A stretch of 64,000 nt of DNA from Nocardioides nematodiphilus (GCF_020216525.1 NZ_JAIWOY010000001.1:62001-126000); one strand, 5' to 3'; shown: positions 44,234-56,492, counted from the first letter of the stretch. The notes: generated from the sequence alone by a model not told the origin. Numbers and translations: made by a program.

Positions 44234-45069
44234 CCCTTGACCGCTCCTTCCATGATGCCGCCAACGATCTGGCGTCCGAGTAGGGCGAAGACGATGAGCA
44301 CCGGGATGGTGCCGTACAGCGTCCCTGCCATGATGATCGATTGCTGCGGCGCAAAGCCACTGGCAAGACTCTGGAAAGCGACCTGAATGGTCGGATTGCC
44401 CGAGTTGAGGGTGATGAGCGGCCAGAAGAAGTCGTTCCAGGCCGTCAGGAAGGTCAGCATGCCGAGGACCGCCATCGCCGGACGCACGGCCGGGACGACG
44501 ATCTGCAGGAAGACCTTGGTGGTGCTGGCGCCGTCCATGTAGGCGGACTCGATGAGCTCGTCCGGGACCGCCTTGGAGATGTACTGGCGCATGAAGAAGA
44601 CGCCGAACGCGGTGACCAGGGTGGGCAGGATGACCGAGGTCAGGTGACCGGCCAGGCCCCACTTCGCCATCAGCATGTAGAGCGGGATGACGCCCATCTG
44701 GGTCGGCACCATCATCGTGCCGATGCAGATGCCGAGCAGGACGTTGCGGCCCTTGAACCTCAGCTTCGCGAAGGCGAAGCCGGCCAGGGTGCACAGCGCC
44801 ACGGTGCCCGCGGTGATGCAGCCGGAGACGATGATCGAGTTGATCAGGCCCTTGTTGAGCGGGGCCATCTCCAGCGCCTTGTGGATGTTCCCGAAGAACG
44901 AGGTGTTCGGGAACATCGGCGGCGGGCTGGCCGCCATCTCGGCGTTGGTGTGCGACGCCATCACGATCGTGTAGTAGAGCGGGAAGATCGAGACGATCGC
45001 GACGAGAGCCACCAGCACGTACGTGCCGGTGCCCGCCTCGAGCGTCGCGTGCAGCTTCTTGCGGGCCAT
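44230..45069 (-). CDS. Sugar ABC transporter permease, MalG-type (cebG-like)
   Basis: The 279-residue protein has six TM helices and the EAA loop ESAYMDGASTTKVFLQIVVP. It begins MARKKLHATLEAGTGTYVLV. An open frame reading 40 codons further upstream is part of the preceding gene. The start shares one base with the cebF-like stop. The second half ends in the normal place. It works with the cebF-like subunit. Confidence 0.93.
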   Translation of the reverse strand: MARKKLHATLEAGTGTYVLVALVAIVSIFPLYYTIVMASHTNAEMAASPPPMFPNTSFFGNIHKALEMAPLNKGLINSIIVSGCITAGTVALCTLAGFAFAKLRFKGRNVLLGICIGTMMVPTQMGVIPLYMLMAKWGLAGHLTSVILPTLVTAFGVFFMRQYISKAVPDELIESAYMDGASTTKVFLQIVVPAVRPAMAVLGMLTFLTAWNDFFWPLITLNSGNPTIQVAFQSLASGFAPQQSIIMAGTLYGTIPVLIVFALLGRQIVGGIMEGAVKG

Positions 45070-46046
45070 CAGCCGGCCTTCCTCTCGCGACGACGCGAGA
45101 TGACCAGGTTGACCAGGACCGCCGCCAGGATGATCACGAACATCGACCACGCGGTCGCCGAGGCGAGACCGAGGCGGTCGTTGGCCCAACCCTGCTGGTA
45201 CATCAGCAGGCCGAGCGTCTGGTACTGGCCGGCACTGCCGCCGTCCGGGAGACCGCCGTGGTACAGCAGCGGCTCACCGAAGAGCTGCGCCGAGCCGATG
45301 GTGGAGACCACGATGGCGAAGATGATCGTCGGGCGCAGGCCCGGCAGCGTGATGTGACGGAACTGGCCCCACTTGCCGGCTCCGTCGACCGACGCGGCCG
45401 CGTACAGCTCCTGGTCCACGGCCTGCAGGCCGGCCAGGAAGATCAGTGCGTTGTACCCGGTCCAGCGCCACATCACGATCGAGGCGATCGCGAACTGCGC
45501 CGGCCACTTCGAGTTCTGCCAGTCGACCTTCGGCAGGTGCGCGAGGTCGAGGAACCAGTTGATCAGGCCGTACTGCGGGCTGTAGAGCTCGAGGAAGATG
45601 ACCGTCGCGGCCGCGAGGCTGGTGGCGTACGGCATCAGGATCGCGACGCGGAAGAACGTCCGACCGCGCAGCTTGTGGTTGAGCAGGTGGGCGATACCGA
45701 GGGCGATCGCCAGCTGCGGCACCGCGGAGATGACGCCGATCGTGAGCGTGTTCCGGAACGCGTTCCAGAAGAAGTGGTTGGTCAGCAGGTCCTTGTAGTT
45801 GGCCAGGCCGACCCATTCCCGCTGGTCGTACGTCGACAGGCGGACGTTGTGCAGGGAGATCCATGCCGTGTCCAGCCATGGATAGACGCTGAACGCCGCG
45901 AAGACGAGGAAGAACGGGAGGATGTAGACGTAGGCGATCCGGCTACCCGCACTGCGTCGCCCCTGGGGCGCCGCGCTGGGGGTACGCCGGGGCCGGCGAC
46001 GGGAGAGATCTCCCGCCGCCGGCTCCGTGGTGAGCGTTGACGTCAT
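45069..46046 (-). CDS. Sugar ABC transporter permease, MalF-type (cebF-like)
   Basis: The 325-residue protein has a basic cytoplasmic N-terminal tail of about 35 residues ([19 protein letters not shown]) before the first TM helix. Six TM helices follow, and the permease loop is ASVDGAGKWGQFRHITLPGL (EAA-type). It shares single-base TGATG overlaps at both ends, a clear mark of an operon. Confidence 0.93.
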   Translation of the reverse strand: MTSTLTTEPAAGDLSRRRPRRTPSAAPQGRRSAGSRIAYVYILPFFLVFAAFSVYPWLDTAWISLHNVRLSTYDQREWVGLANYKDLLTNHFFWNAFRNTLTIGVISAVPQLAIALGIAHLLNHKLRGRTFFRVAILMPYATSLAAATVIFLELYSPQYGLINWFLDLAHLPKVDWQNSKWPAQFAIASIVMWRWTGYNALIFLAGLQAVDQELYAAASVDGAGKWGQFRHITLPGLRPTIIFAIVVSTIGSAQLFGEPLLYHGGLPDGGSAGQYQTLGLLMYQQGWANDRLGLASATAWSMFVIILAAVLVNLVISRRRERKAG

Positions 46047-47404
46047 CAGCCAGTGATCTGCTTGATGGCGTCGAGGGCCGACTTGAACGCGTCGTCCGGG
46101 TTGGTGCCCTTGGTCTCGACGTTCGTCAGCTGAGCGTTGACGGCCGTCTGGATCTGGGTGTCGAACTGGCCGGTCGGCGGGATGGTGATGTTCTTGGCGA
46201 TCTCGCCGTAGATCTTGCCGATGTTCTGGCCGGGGCCGAAGTAGTCCGAGGTCGCAGCGCCGACGGTCGGGTCCTCAGCGGCAGCCTGGTTCGACGGCCA
46301 GTGACCACCGTTGGTCCACATCGTGACCTGGTTCTCCTTGGTGGAGAGCCACTCGACGAGCGCGATCGCGGCGGCCTGGTTCTTGGAGGCCTTCGGAACG
46401 CCGAGCCACGAGCCGCCCCAGTTGGCGGAGCCACCCGGGGTGACCGGGGCGACAGCCCACTTGCCCTTGCCCGCGTCGCCGGCCTGGCTGGTGATGTAGC
46501 CCATCATCCAGGTCGGGCAGGACAGGGCGGCGAAGGAGCCGCTGGCGAAGCCCTTGTTCCAGGCGTCCTGCCACTGCGGGAGACCCGCGGAGATCTTGGC
46601 GTCGGCGGCCTTGGTGGCGAGCGCCCAGGCGGACTTCACGCCGTCGCTGTTGGCGACGTCGGGCTCGTTGGAGCTGTTGTCGTACGCCTCGGTGCCCTGG
46701 TAGACGGCACCGTTGAAGATGGAGTTGACCGAGTCGATGAAGTGCGAGTCGGCCGGCTTGGTCGCGGAGGCCTCGTACTTCTTGCCCAGCTCGATGACGC
46801 CGTCCCAGGTCGCGAACTCCTTGGCGAGGGTCGCGTCGTCGGTCGGGAGGCCGGCCTTCTCGAACAGGTCCTTGCGGAAGCAGATCGACTCCGGGCCGAT
46901 GTCGGTGCCGAGACCAACGGTCTTGGCGCCGTCGGAGGTGGACGCCATGTCCCACTTCCACGGGTAGAACTCGGCCTTGTCGGCAGCGGCGTTCGGAACC
47001 TCGTTGAAGTTCACGAACTGGTCGGCGTGGTTCTTCACGACGTCACCGATGAAGCCGATCTCGAGGCCCTGGACGTCGTCCAGGCCGCTGCCCGAGGCGA
47101 GGCGCGTCTTGAGCTTGGTCCAGTAGTCGCCGGACTGCTCGACGTCGTTCTCCTTGATGGTGATGTTGGGGCAGACCTGGTGGTACTTGTCCCACAGGCC
47201 CGCCTCCTTGAAGCCGAAGGTGCCGAAGAGGCCGACGTTCAGCGTGACGTTGTCCTTGGTGCCACAGGGGCCAGCGTCGGCAGCCGGGGCGGCCGAGTTC
47301 GAGTCAGAGTTGTCGCTGCCGCAGCCGGTGAGGGCCAGCGTGCCAGCGGTCACCAGCGCGGCGACGGACGCCATCGCTCGGCGACGCGTGTTGTTGAGAC
47401 GCAT
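46046..47404 (-). CDS. Sugar ABC transporter substrate-binding lipoprotein (cebE-like)
   Basis: The 452-residue lipoprotein has lipobox LALTGC (lipid-modified Cys28) after a basic start (NNTRRRAMAS). The mature protein is a family-1 extracellular sugar binder with LFGTFGFKEAGLWDKYHQVC and CFRKDLFEKAGLPTDDATLA. As the first gene of the -strand operon, preceded by a palindrome-flanked promoter and followed by cebF-cebG-like permeases and a GH1 enzyme, it probably captures cellobiose or related cello-oligosaccharides. The sugar is inferred from context. Confidence 0.9.
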   Translation of the reverse strand: MRLNNTRRRAMASVAALVTAGTLALTGCGSDNSDSNSAAPAADAGPCGTKDNVTLNVGLFGTFGFKEAGLWDKYHQVCPNITIKENDVEQSGDYWTKLKTRLASGSGLDDVQGLEIGFIGDVVKNHADQFVNFNEVPNAAADKAEFYPWKWDMASTSDGAKTVGLGTDIGPESICFRKDLFEKAGLPTDDATLAKEFATWDGVIELGKKYEASATKPADSHFIDSVNSIFNGAVYQGTEAYDNSSNEPDVANSDGVKSAWALATKAADAKISAGLPQWQDAWNKGFASGSFAALSCPTWMMGYITSQAGDAGKGKWAVAPVTPGGSANWGGSWLGVPKASKNQAAAIALVEWLSTKENQVTMWTNGGHWPSNQAAAEDPTVGAATSDYFGPGQNIGKIYGEIAKNITIPPTGQFDTQIQTAVNAQLTNVETKGTNPDDAFKSALDAIKQITG

Positions 47405-47432
47405 TCATCCACTCCTGAATTCATACCAGTCG

Positions 47433-47448
47433 GTGAGAGCGCTCTCAC
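47433..47448. promoter_or_regulatory. Perfect LacI-type operator (O1), CebR-like
   Basis: The 16-bp palindrome GTGAGAGCGCTCTCAC is perfect. It lies just downstream of the -10 of the cebE-like promoter, 29 bp before the start codon. It differs from the Streptomyces CebR site TGGGAGCGCTCCCA in two symmetric positions. Confidence 0.8.
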
Positions 47449-47460
47449 ACCGCGAATGGA

Positions 47461-47490
47461 ATACTGGAGGTGAAGGCCGTCACATGTCAA
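47461..47490 (-). promoter_or_regulatory. Promoter of the cebEFG-bglC-like operon
   Basis: A perfect -35 TTGACA (47485-47490) is 18 bp from a weaker -10 CAGTAT (47461-47466) on the - strand. It lies between the two operators, so a bound repressor could block both sides. Confidence 0.7.
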
Positions 47491-47498
47491 CAGCTACC

Positions 47499-47514
47499 GT
47501 GAGATCGCTCTCAC
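47499..47514. promoter_or_regulatory. Second LacI-type operator (O2)
   Basis: GTGAGATCGCTCTCAC matches O1 except one base, leaving one mismatch in the palindrome. It lies just upstream of the -35. Its centre is 66 bp from O1, about six helical turns, so repression by looping is possible. Confidence 0.75.
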
Positions 47515-47574
47515 AGCGTTACCAGAACGTGACCTTGAGACGGACGTCCAGGATGTGAACGCTCGAGGCCTGGT

Positions 47575-48615
47575 TCAGGCGGAGGTACGGACGACCAGCT
47601 CGACGGGCAGCATGACCCCGCGCGGCTCCGTCTCCGAGCCGTCCAGTCGGCCCAGGAGCACCGCGGCCATGGTCGCGCCGAGGTCCTCCATCGGCTGACG
47701 GATCGTGGTCAGCGGCGGGTCGTTCTCCGCGGCCTCGCGGAAGTCGTCGAAGCCCACCACCGCGACGTCCTCGGGTACCCGGCGTCCGGCGTGCAGGACC
47801 GCTCGGATCACGCCGATAGCGGCCAGGTCGGAGCCCGTGACGATCGCGTCGACATCGGGGCGGCGCGCCAACAGCCGGGTGGCGGCCTCGTAGCCCTCGG
47901 AGGTCGCGAAGCCACCGGGCTCGATCAGGTCCTCCGCCACCGGGAGGCCGGCCTCCTCGATCGCCGCCCGATAGCCGGCGAGGCGGTCCTGGCCGGCGGT
48001 GAGGTCGAGCGAGCCGGTGACGGTGGCGATGGTGCGCCGGCCGTTGGCGATGAGGTGTTGGGTCGCGAGCCGTCCGCCGCCGACGTTGTCGGCGTCGACG
48101 AAGAAGACCGGCGCGCCGGAGTAGGGCCGGCCGCTGAGCACCGTCGGGACGCCGGCCTTCTCGAGCCGGACCTGGAGGTCGTCGTCGCCGTGGACCGAGA
48201 GCAGCAGGACGCCGTCGACGTGTCCACCGCTGGCGTAGGCCAGGAAGCGGTCACGCTGCTCGGCGGTGGACGCGATCGCGAAGTTGAGCTGCAGGCCGCT
48301 GTCGGTGACCGCCGCCTGACACGAGCGCAGCATCGCGAGGAAGAACGGCTCGGTGAAGAGTCGCTCCTCGGTCTCGTTGACGAGGAAGGCGATCGAGTCG
48401 CTGCGGCCGGTGACCAGTGACCGGGCGGCGAGGTTGGGCGTGTAGTTGATCTCCGCCGCGGCCCGCTCGACGGCCTCGACGGCCTCGGGGCTCACATTGG
48501 TGGCGCCACGGAGCACCCGGCTCGCGGTCGCGCGGGAGACGCCGGCCAGCCGGGCGACCTCCTCGAGGGTCGCTGGGCGCGGCCCCTTGGTCTGCCCCTT
48601 GGACGGCTCAGTCAC
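47575..48615 (-). CDS. LacI-family transcriptional regulator (cebR-like)
   Basis: The 346-residue repressor has an N-terminal helix-turn-helix (ATLEEVARLAGVSRATASRVLRGATN, with the hinge after about residue 60) and a periplasmic-binding-type ligand domain. It begins MTEPSKGQTKGPRP at a GTG 19 bp after the trmB stop. I reject the in-frame upstream region, which overlaps trmB. It lies immediately upstream of the cebE-like gene, separated by the operators at 47433 and 47499. Control of this operon, and perhaps of the second sugar operon, by cellobiose or glucose is inferred from the match to CebR. Confidence 0.93.
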   Translation of the reverse strand: MTEPSKGQTKGPRPATLEEVARLAGVSRATASRVLRGATNVSPEAVEAVERAAAEINYTPNLAARSLVTGRSDSIAFLVNETEERLFTEPFFLAMLRSCQAAVTDSGLQLNFAIASTAEQRDRFLAYASGGHVDGVLLLSVHGDDDLQVRLEKAGVPTVLSGRPYSGAPVFFVDADNVGGGRLATQHLIANGRRTIATVTGSLDLTAGQDRLAGYRAAIEEAGLPVAEDLIEPGGFATSEGYEAATRLLARRPDVDAIVTGSDLAAIGVIRAVLHAGRRVPEDVAVVGFDDFREAAENDPPLTTIRQPMEDLGATMAAVLLGRLDGSETEPRGVMLPVELVVRTSA

Positions 48616-48634
48616 GACCGCAGTGTTGCATGCC

Positions 48635-49351
48635 TCAGACGCGGATGTAGGTGAGGTCGGTGATGACCCGGCCCTTGGCGACGCCCTTGCGCTCGAACTT
48701 GGTGTGGGGACGCTCGTCCCAGCGCTCCACGACCCCGCCCTGCAGCAGCGGCTCGGCGTCGAGCACCTCGACCATCTGCTCGGCGTAGTCGGCCCAGTCG
48801 GTGGCCAGACGCCACGTCCCGCCGACGGCGAGTCGCGAGGCCACGAGAGCCGCGAAGTCCGGGTTGACCAGGCGGCGCTTGTGGTGACGGGCCTTGTGCC
48901 ACGGGTCGGGGAAGAAGGTCCACAGCTCGGCGAGCTCGCCGGGCGCGACCGTGTGCTCGAGCACCCAGACCGCATCGACGCTGCACATCCGGACGTTGTC
49001 GATGCCCGCCTTGTCGAGGCGGCGCAGGGTGTCGGCGACGCCCGGCTTCCAGACCTCGATCCCGATCACGTTGTGCTCCGGGCGAGCGATGCTCGCAAGC
49101 GCCTCCCCCACACCCGAGCCGATCTCGATCAGGTACGGCGCGTCGCGGCCGAACCGGGCCGCCCAGTCGAAGTCGTCGGCGGCCACGTCAGCCTCCGGCA
49201 CGACCCACTCGGCCGCACGCGTGTCCCAGGCCTGCTGCTGCGGGGTGGTGAAGCGCCCGCCGCGGCGGGTGTAGCTGACCACCTCGCGCAGGGGCCGGCC
49301 ATCCTCGGTGAGGCGGATACCGGGGCGGGCAGGATCGACGGCGCCAGACAT
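48635..49351 (-). CDS. trmB: tRNA (guanine-N7)-methyltransferase
   Basis: The 238-residue SAM enzyme methylates G46 of tRNA. The SAM site is IEIGSGVGEAL, and the diagnostic loop is FFPDPWHKARHHKRRLVN, followed by ERWDERPHTKFERKG. The ATG at 49351 gives a typical N-terminus (SGAVDPARPGIRLTEDGR). The longer open frame upstream overlaps the divergent gene and is not used. The LacI gene follows 19 bp later and may be co-transcribed. Confidence 0.96.
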   Translation of the reverse strand: MSGAVDPARPGIRLTEDGRPLREVVSYTRRGGRFTTPQQQAWDTRAAEWVVPEADVAADDFDWAARFGRDAPYLIEIGSGVGEALASIARPEHNVIGIEVWKPGVADTLRRLDKAGIDNVRMCSVDAVWVLEHTVAPGELAELWTFFPDPWHKARHHKRRLVNPDFAALVASRLAVGGTWRLATDWADYAEQMVEVLDAEPLLQGGVVERWDERPHTKFERKGVAKGRVITDLTYIRV

Positions 49352-49423
49352 GCCGCCATTGTCCCCGTCCCCGGTGCCGCATCCTGAATTGGCGATCGTG
49401 GAGGCGTCACCTACGGTGTTTCG

Positions 49424-50236
49424 ATGATCTCGGTCCCCCGCCTGTCCAGTCGCGTCGCCCTCGCGGCGACCTGTCTCGTCACCGGCCTGCTCGCCGCCCC
49501 CGCGGCGCACGCCGAGGATCCCGGCCCGATCCACGCCGGCAACACGTTCGGGTGGTACCCCACCGCGGAGCGCTACGAGTTCGAGCGCTGGGGCGACCCG
49601 AAGCCGCTCACCCACGAATGGCAGACCCACGGCCACTCCACCGAGCAGGGCGGTCAGCTCACCCTGACCGCGTACAACGGCCACTCCACCACCGTCACGC
49701 TGCGCGGCGCCGGCCACCGCAAGGGTCGCTGGGAGATCCGCATGCACGGCTACGACCTGCGCGACGCGGCCAACCACTACCGCCTGACCAGCTCGTTGAT
49801 CCCGGCCGCCGCCTCCGAGCGGCGCTGTGGCCCGGAGATGACCTTCGCGGACATCACCCTGCCGAAGAGCCGGGCCGGCTTCTCGCTGCGCCCTGGTGAC
49901 GGCAGCGTCTACTCCGCCTCGACCGTCTCGCGCGGCGAGTCGTTCGGCGGTCGCGAGCACTGGCACACCTTCGCCGTCGAGGTGACCGGCAAGCGGATCT
50001 CGTGGTTCGTCGACGCGCACGTGATCGCCACCCAGGCCCGGCCCGCGGCGATGGCGCACGTGCCGTTCACCGTCCAGCTCCGCCTCGCGTCGACTCGCGA
50101 CGCCGGCAAGGGCGCCATGTCCCGCATGCAGCTGGACTGGCTGCGCTACTGGTCGCTGCGCAAGCCCAACAGCCGTTCGGTCGCAGCGCCGGCCCTGCAC
50201 CGCACCAAGGCGCCGGCCGCCCGCTCCGCCTGCTGA
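49424..50236 (+). CDS. Secreted GH16/concanavalin-like fold protein
   Basis: The 270-residue protein has a signal peptide (MISVPRLSSRVALAATCLVT, cleavage after AAHA near residue 30). The mature domain resembles a GH16-like jelly roll: GRWEIRMHGYDLRD, PEMTFADITLP, and WHTFAVEVTGKRISWFVDAH, the last being typical of GH16 enzymes. The catalytic ExDxxE signature is absent, so it may be an inactive carbohydrate-binding relative. A Pro/Ala/Lys tail closes the protein. It is divergent from trmB. It could bind wall or environmental polysaccharide. Confidence 0.75.
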   Translation: MISVPRLSSRVALAATCLVTGLLAAPAAHAEDPGPIHAGNTFGWYPTAERYEFERWGDPKPLTHEWQTHGHSTEQGGQLTLTAYNGHSTTVTLRGAGHRKGRWEIRMHGYDLRDAANHYRLTSSLIPAAASERRCGPEMTFADITLPKSRAGFSLRPGDGSVYSASTVSRGESFGGREHWHTFAVEVTGKRISWFVDAHVIATQARPAAMAHVPFTVQLRLASTRDAGKGAMSRMQLDWLRYWSLRKPNSRSVAAPALHRTKAPAARSAC

Positions 50237-50268
50237 TCCATCTCCTTCTCTTCCCAGAGCCGGAAATG

Positions 50269-50306
50269 AGAAGAACCCCCGAGCCCTAGGGCTCGGGGGT
50301 TCTTCT
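50269..50306. terminator. Bidirectional terminator between the secreted protein and tuf
   Basis: A perfect 19-bp inverted repeat (AGAAGAACCCCCGAGCCCT with its complement, no unpaired loop needed in DNA) separates the convergent genes. On the tuf (-) side the arm ends AAGAACC/GGTTCTT, giving a T-rich end on each strand. Confidence 0.9.
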
Positions 50307-50338
50307 TCGACCTAGGTCAGATCACAGGTGAATCAGAT

Positions 50339-51532
<1,194 letters not shown>

Positions 51533-51605
51533 TACTGGCTCCTCCTGGTGTGTTTTTTAACGTGACTCGTACTGAAAGGTGGTGCTGCCGAAAGCCAGGG
51601 CGAGA

Positions 51606-53729
<2,124 letters not shown>

Positions 53730-53768
53730 TGTCAGCGTTCCTTAGAAGTCTTGGTTGGAGCAGGTGGA

Positions 53769-53796
53769 GCGGGGACCCCATGGTCGGAGTCCCCGC
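53769..53796 (-). terminator. Hairpin between rpsG and fusA
   Basis: GCGGGGAC (53769-53776) pairs perfectly with GTCCCCGC (53789-53796) and two further pairs lie inside. It sits 8 bp after the rpsG stop. It is attenuator- or processing-site-like. Confidence 0.5.
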
Positions 53797-53803
53797 CCAT
53801 AGG

Positions 53804-54274
53804 TCACCAGCGGTAGTGCGCGAAGGCCTTGTTCGACTCGGCCATCTTGTGGGTGTCCTCACGCTTCTTCACAGCGGCACCGAGGCCGTTGCTGGCGTCG
53901 AGGATCTCGTTCATGAGGCGCTCGGCCATCGTCTTCTCGCGGCGGTCCTGGGCGTAGCCCACGAGCCAGCGCAGCGCGAGCGTGGTGCCACGCGTGCCCT
54001 TGACCTCGATCGGGACCTGGTAGGTCGCACCGCCGACGCGGCGGGACTTGACCTCGATGGCCGGCTTGACGTTGTCCATCGCGCGCTTCAGCGTGAGGAC
54101 CGGGTCGGTGCCGGTCTTCTCGCGGCAGCCCTCGAGGGCGGTGTAGACGATGCGCTGAGCAACCTGCTTCTTGCCGTCCTGGAGGACCTTCGAGACGAGC
54201 TGCGTTACCAGCTGCGAACCGTAGACCGGGTCGACGTCGATCGGGCGCTTCGGAGCGGGACCCTTACGAGGCAT
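53804..54274 (-). CDS. rpsG: 30S ribosomal protein S7
   Basis: The 156-residue protein begins [20 protein letters not shown] and has [20 protein letters not shown] and [20 protein letters not shown]. It nucleates 30S head assembly. It starts 1 bp after rpsL ends. Confidence 0.98.
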   Translation of the reverse strand: MPRKGPAPKRPIDVDPVYGSQLVTQLVSKVLQDGKKQVAQRIVYTALEGCREKTGTDPVLTLKRAMDNVKPAIEVKSRRVGGATYQVPIEVKGTRGTTLALRWLVGYAQDRREKTMAERLMNEILDASNGLGAAVKKREDTHKMAESNKAFAHYRW

Positions 54275-54275
54275 G

Positions 54276-54647
54276 TCACTTCTCCTTCTTCGCGCCGTAG
54301 CGCGAACGGGCCTGCTTGCGGTTCTTCACGCCCTGCGTGTCGAGGGTGCCGCGAATGATCTTGTAGCGAACACCGGGGAGGTCCTTCACACGACCGCCGC
54401 GGACGAGCACGATCGAGTGCTCCTGAAGGTTGTGGCCAACACCCGGGATGTAAGCGGTGACCTCGACGCCGGACGAGAGGCGCACACGGGCGACCTTACG
54501 CAGGGCGGAGTTCGGCTTCTTCGGGGTGGTGGTGTAGACGCGGGTGCAGACGCCACGGCGCTGCGGCGATCCCTTGAGGGCGGGCGTCTTGGTCTTGGAC
54601 GCCTTGTCCTCACGGCCCTTGCGGACCAGCTGGTTAATGGTGGGCAC
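54276..54647 (-). CDS. rpsL: 30S ribosomal protein S12
   Basis: The 123-residue protein starts at GTG (54647) with an AAAGGGAA site. The sequence [34 protein letters not shown] and [20 protein letters not shown] is typical. Lys and Pro residues known for streptomycin resistance ([14 protein letters not shown]) have the sensitive-type residues. The upstream frame to 54788 has no S12 homology. It is the first str gene. Confidence 0.97.
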   Translation of the reverse strand: MPTINQLVRKGREDKASKTKTPALKGSPQRRGVCTRVYTTTPKKPNSALRKVARVRLSSGVEVTAYIPGVGHNLQEHSIVLVRGGRVKDLPGVRYKIIRGTLDTQGVKNRKQARSRYGAKKEK

Positions 54648-54735
54648 CGGGTGGTTCCCTTTCTGATCGACTCTCACGACGCAGCGACTTGCCGCGAAGG
54701 ATGATGTTCGTGGTGGATGGTGCTGGACCCAGCCG

Positions 54736-56052
54736 CTAGACACCCGAGGTCGGGCGTGTCGTGACGCGGGCCTGGTCCTTCCAGACACGGTTCCCCAGGC
54801 TACCGGGCGGGTAGTAGGGGGTCAAAACGCTGGCCAGGCCTCCGCGCAGGCGGGCGAGCAGCGTGATAGCGAGCGCGACTCCCACCAGCACCATGACCCC
54901 GCCCAGCCACAGGGTCCAGCGGGCACCGGCGGTCTCGCCGATCCATCCGATGACCGGGGCGCCGATGGGCGTACCGCCTTGGACGACGGTCATGTAGAGC
55001 GCCATCGCGCGCCCCCGCATCGCCGGGTCGGAGGTGAGCTGGATGGTGGCGTTCGAGCTGTTCAGCAGCGTGATGGTGCAGAACCCGATCACCGGGGAGA
55101 AGAGCGCGAAGACCAGATACGAGGGCAGGCTGCCGGCGATGATCTCGGCGACGCCGAAGCCGGTCGCGGCGAGGACGAGCAGCCGCAGCGGGATGGTGAC
55201 GCGGCGCGCGGCGAGCAGCGCGCCGGCCAGGGAGCCGACGGCGAGCGCGGAGCCGAGGATGCCGAACTCGCCGGCGCCCTTGCCGAAGACCTCGGTGGCC
55301 ATCAGCGAGGAGGTCAGCTGGAAGTTCATCCCGAAGGTGCCGGCGAAGAACACCAGGACCAGGACGAAGAGCATCGTCGGCTGGGTGCGGACGTACCGGA
55401 CGCCTTCCCGCAGCGCGCCCGGGCCCCGGGCGCGCATCGGCGCGATCCGCAGGAGGCTGACGTCCATCCGCTGGAGCTGGACGATCACCGCGAGGTAGGA
55501 CAGCGCATTGAGGGCGATGACGATGCCGGTCGCGGCCGCTCCCCCGCCGAAGGCGGCGATGAGCAGGCCGGCGAGCGCCGGGCCGATGATCCGGGCGGTG
55601 TTGAAGGCCGCGGAGTTGAGGCCGACCGCGTTGGTCAGGTCATCGGGGCCGACCATCTCCGAGACGAACGACTGGCGCGCCGGGACGTCGAACGCGGCGC
55701 CGATCCCGAAGACGAAGGCCAGGACGTAGACCATCCAGATCTCGGCGGCACCGCTCAGCGCGAGTGCGGCCAGCAGCAGGGCGGCCACCGCCATCGCGAG
55801 CTGGGTGATCTGGAGCAGGCGCCGCTTGGGGACGCGGTCGGCGACCACCCCGGCGTACGGGGTGAGGAGCAGGACCGGGAGGAACTGCAGCGCGGTGACG
55901 ATGCCGAGGTCGGTGCCGCCGCCGTGCAGCGGCTTGAGGACGAGCCAGTCCTGAGCGGTGCGCTGGAGCCACGTACCGGTGTTGGAGACGACGCTCCCGA
56001 CCAGGTAGAGGCGGTAGTTGGGGTTGCGCAGGGCTCGGAACGTGGGGCTCAC
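54736..56052 (-). CDS. MFS transporter
   Basis: The 438-residue protein has about 12 TM helices. It begins [39 protein letters not shown] and has the loop motif [12 protein letters not shown] and [20 protein letters not shown], typical of the enterobactin-exporter/EntS-like branch. It probably exports a drug or siderophore-like compound. Its GTG start overlaps the MarR stop (GTGA). The stop is 88 bp before rpsL, and the conserved rpsL-upstream element overlaps its last codons. Confidence 0.92.
   Translation of the reverse strand: MSPTFRALRNPNYRLYLVGSVVSNTGTWLQRTAQDWLVLKPLHGGGTDLGIVTALQFLPVLLLTPYAGVVADRVPKRRLLQITQLAMAVAALLLAALALSGAAEIWMVYVLAFVFGIGAAFDVPARQSFVSEMVGPDDLTNAVGLNSAAFNTARIIGPALAGLLIAAFGGGAAATGIVIALNALSYLAVIVQLQRMDVSLLRIAPMRARGPGALREGVRYVRTQPTMLFVLVLVFFAGTFGMNFQLTSSLMATEVFGKGAGEFGILGSALAVGSLAGALLAARRVTIPLRLLVLAATGFGVAEIIAGSLPSYLVFALFSPVIGFCTITLLNSSNATIQLTSDPAMRGRAMALYMTVVQGGTPIGAPVIGWIGETAGARWTLWLGGVMVLVGVALAITLLARLRGGLASVLTPYYPPGSLGNRVWKDQARVTTRPTSGV
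54739..54761 (-). promoter_or_regulatory. 23-bp element shared by rpsL and rpsJ upstream regions (copy 2)
   Basis: 22/23 identical to 38941-38963, same orientation relative to the ribosomal gene. It overlaps the final codons of the MFS gene (TRPTSG), so part of the match constrains or is borrowed by coding sequence. It starts 91 bp upstream of rpsL. Confidence 0.55.
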
Positions 56053-56489
56053 TCGTTGGCGATCCTCTCGAGGATGGGTGCGGCGGCGCGCAGGGTGGCG
56101 CGCTCGGTGTCGGTCAGCTCGCCGAGTCGTCGGGCGAGCCATTCGGTGCGGCGGGCGCGATCCGCGTGGACGGTGCGTAGGCCCTTGTCCGTCAGGCTGA
56201 TGACGACCTGGCGGCGGTCGGTCTCGCTGGGCAGGCGGCTGATGTAGCCGCCCTCCTCCAGGCAGTTGACGGTGCGGGTCATGCTCGGCGGCTGGACACG
56301 CTCGCGCTGGGCGAGGGCGCCCAGGGTCATGTCGCCGTTGACCTCGAGCCCGGCGAGGACGGCCATCGACCCGATCGAGAGCTCGTTCTCCGGGTCGCGC
56401 TCGCCGACCAGTCGGCGGCGCAGTCGCATCACCGAGAGCCGCAGCTCGCTCGCCAGGCCCGCGTCGTCGGAGATGGTCCGTTCCGTCAT
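56049..56489 (-). CDS. MarR-family transcriptional regulator
   Basis: The protein has 146 residues from the ATG at 56489. A winged helix carries LSIGSMAVLAGLEVNGDMTL and MTRTVNCLEEGGYISRLPSE, then TDRRQVVISLTDKG, the MarR wing. The ATG at 56507 is also possible but would place codons over the operator. No ribosome site is clear, so the mRNA may be leaderless, with TATGCT (56498-56503) as a -10. It is coupled to the MFS gene by a 4-bp overlap and probably represses it. Confidence 0.92.
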   Translation of the reverse strand: MTERTISDDAGLASELRLSVMRLRRRLVGERDPENELSIGSMAVLAGLEVNGDMTLGALAQRERVQPPSMTRTVNCLEEGGYISRLPSETDRRQVVISLTDKGLRTVHADRARRTEWLARRLGELTDTERATLRAAAPILERIANE

Positions 56490-56492
56490 ATC

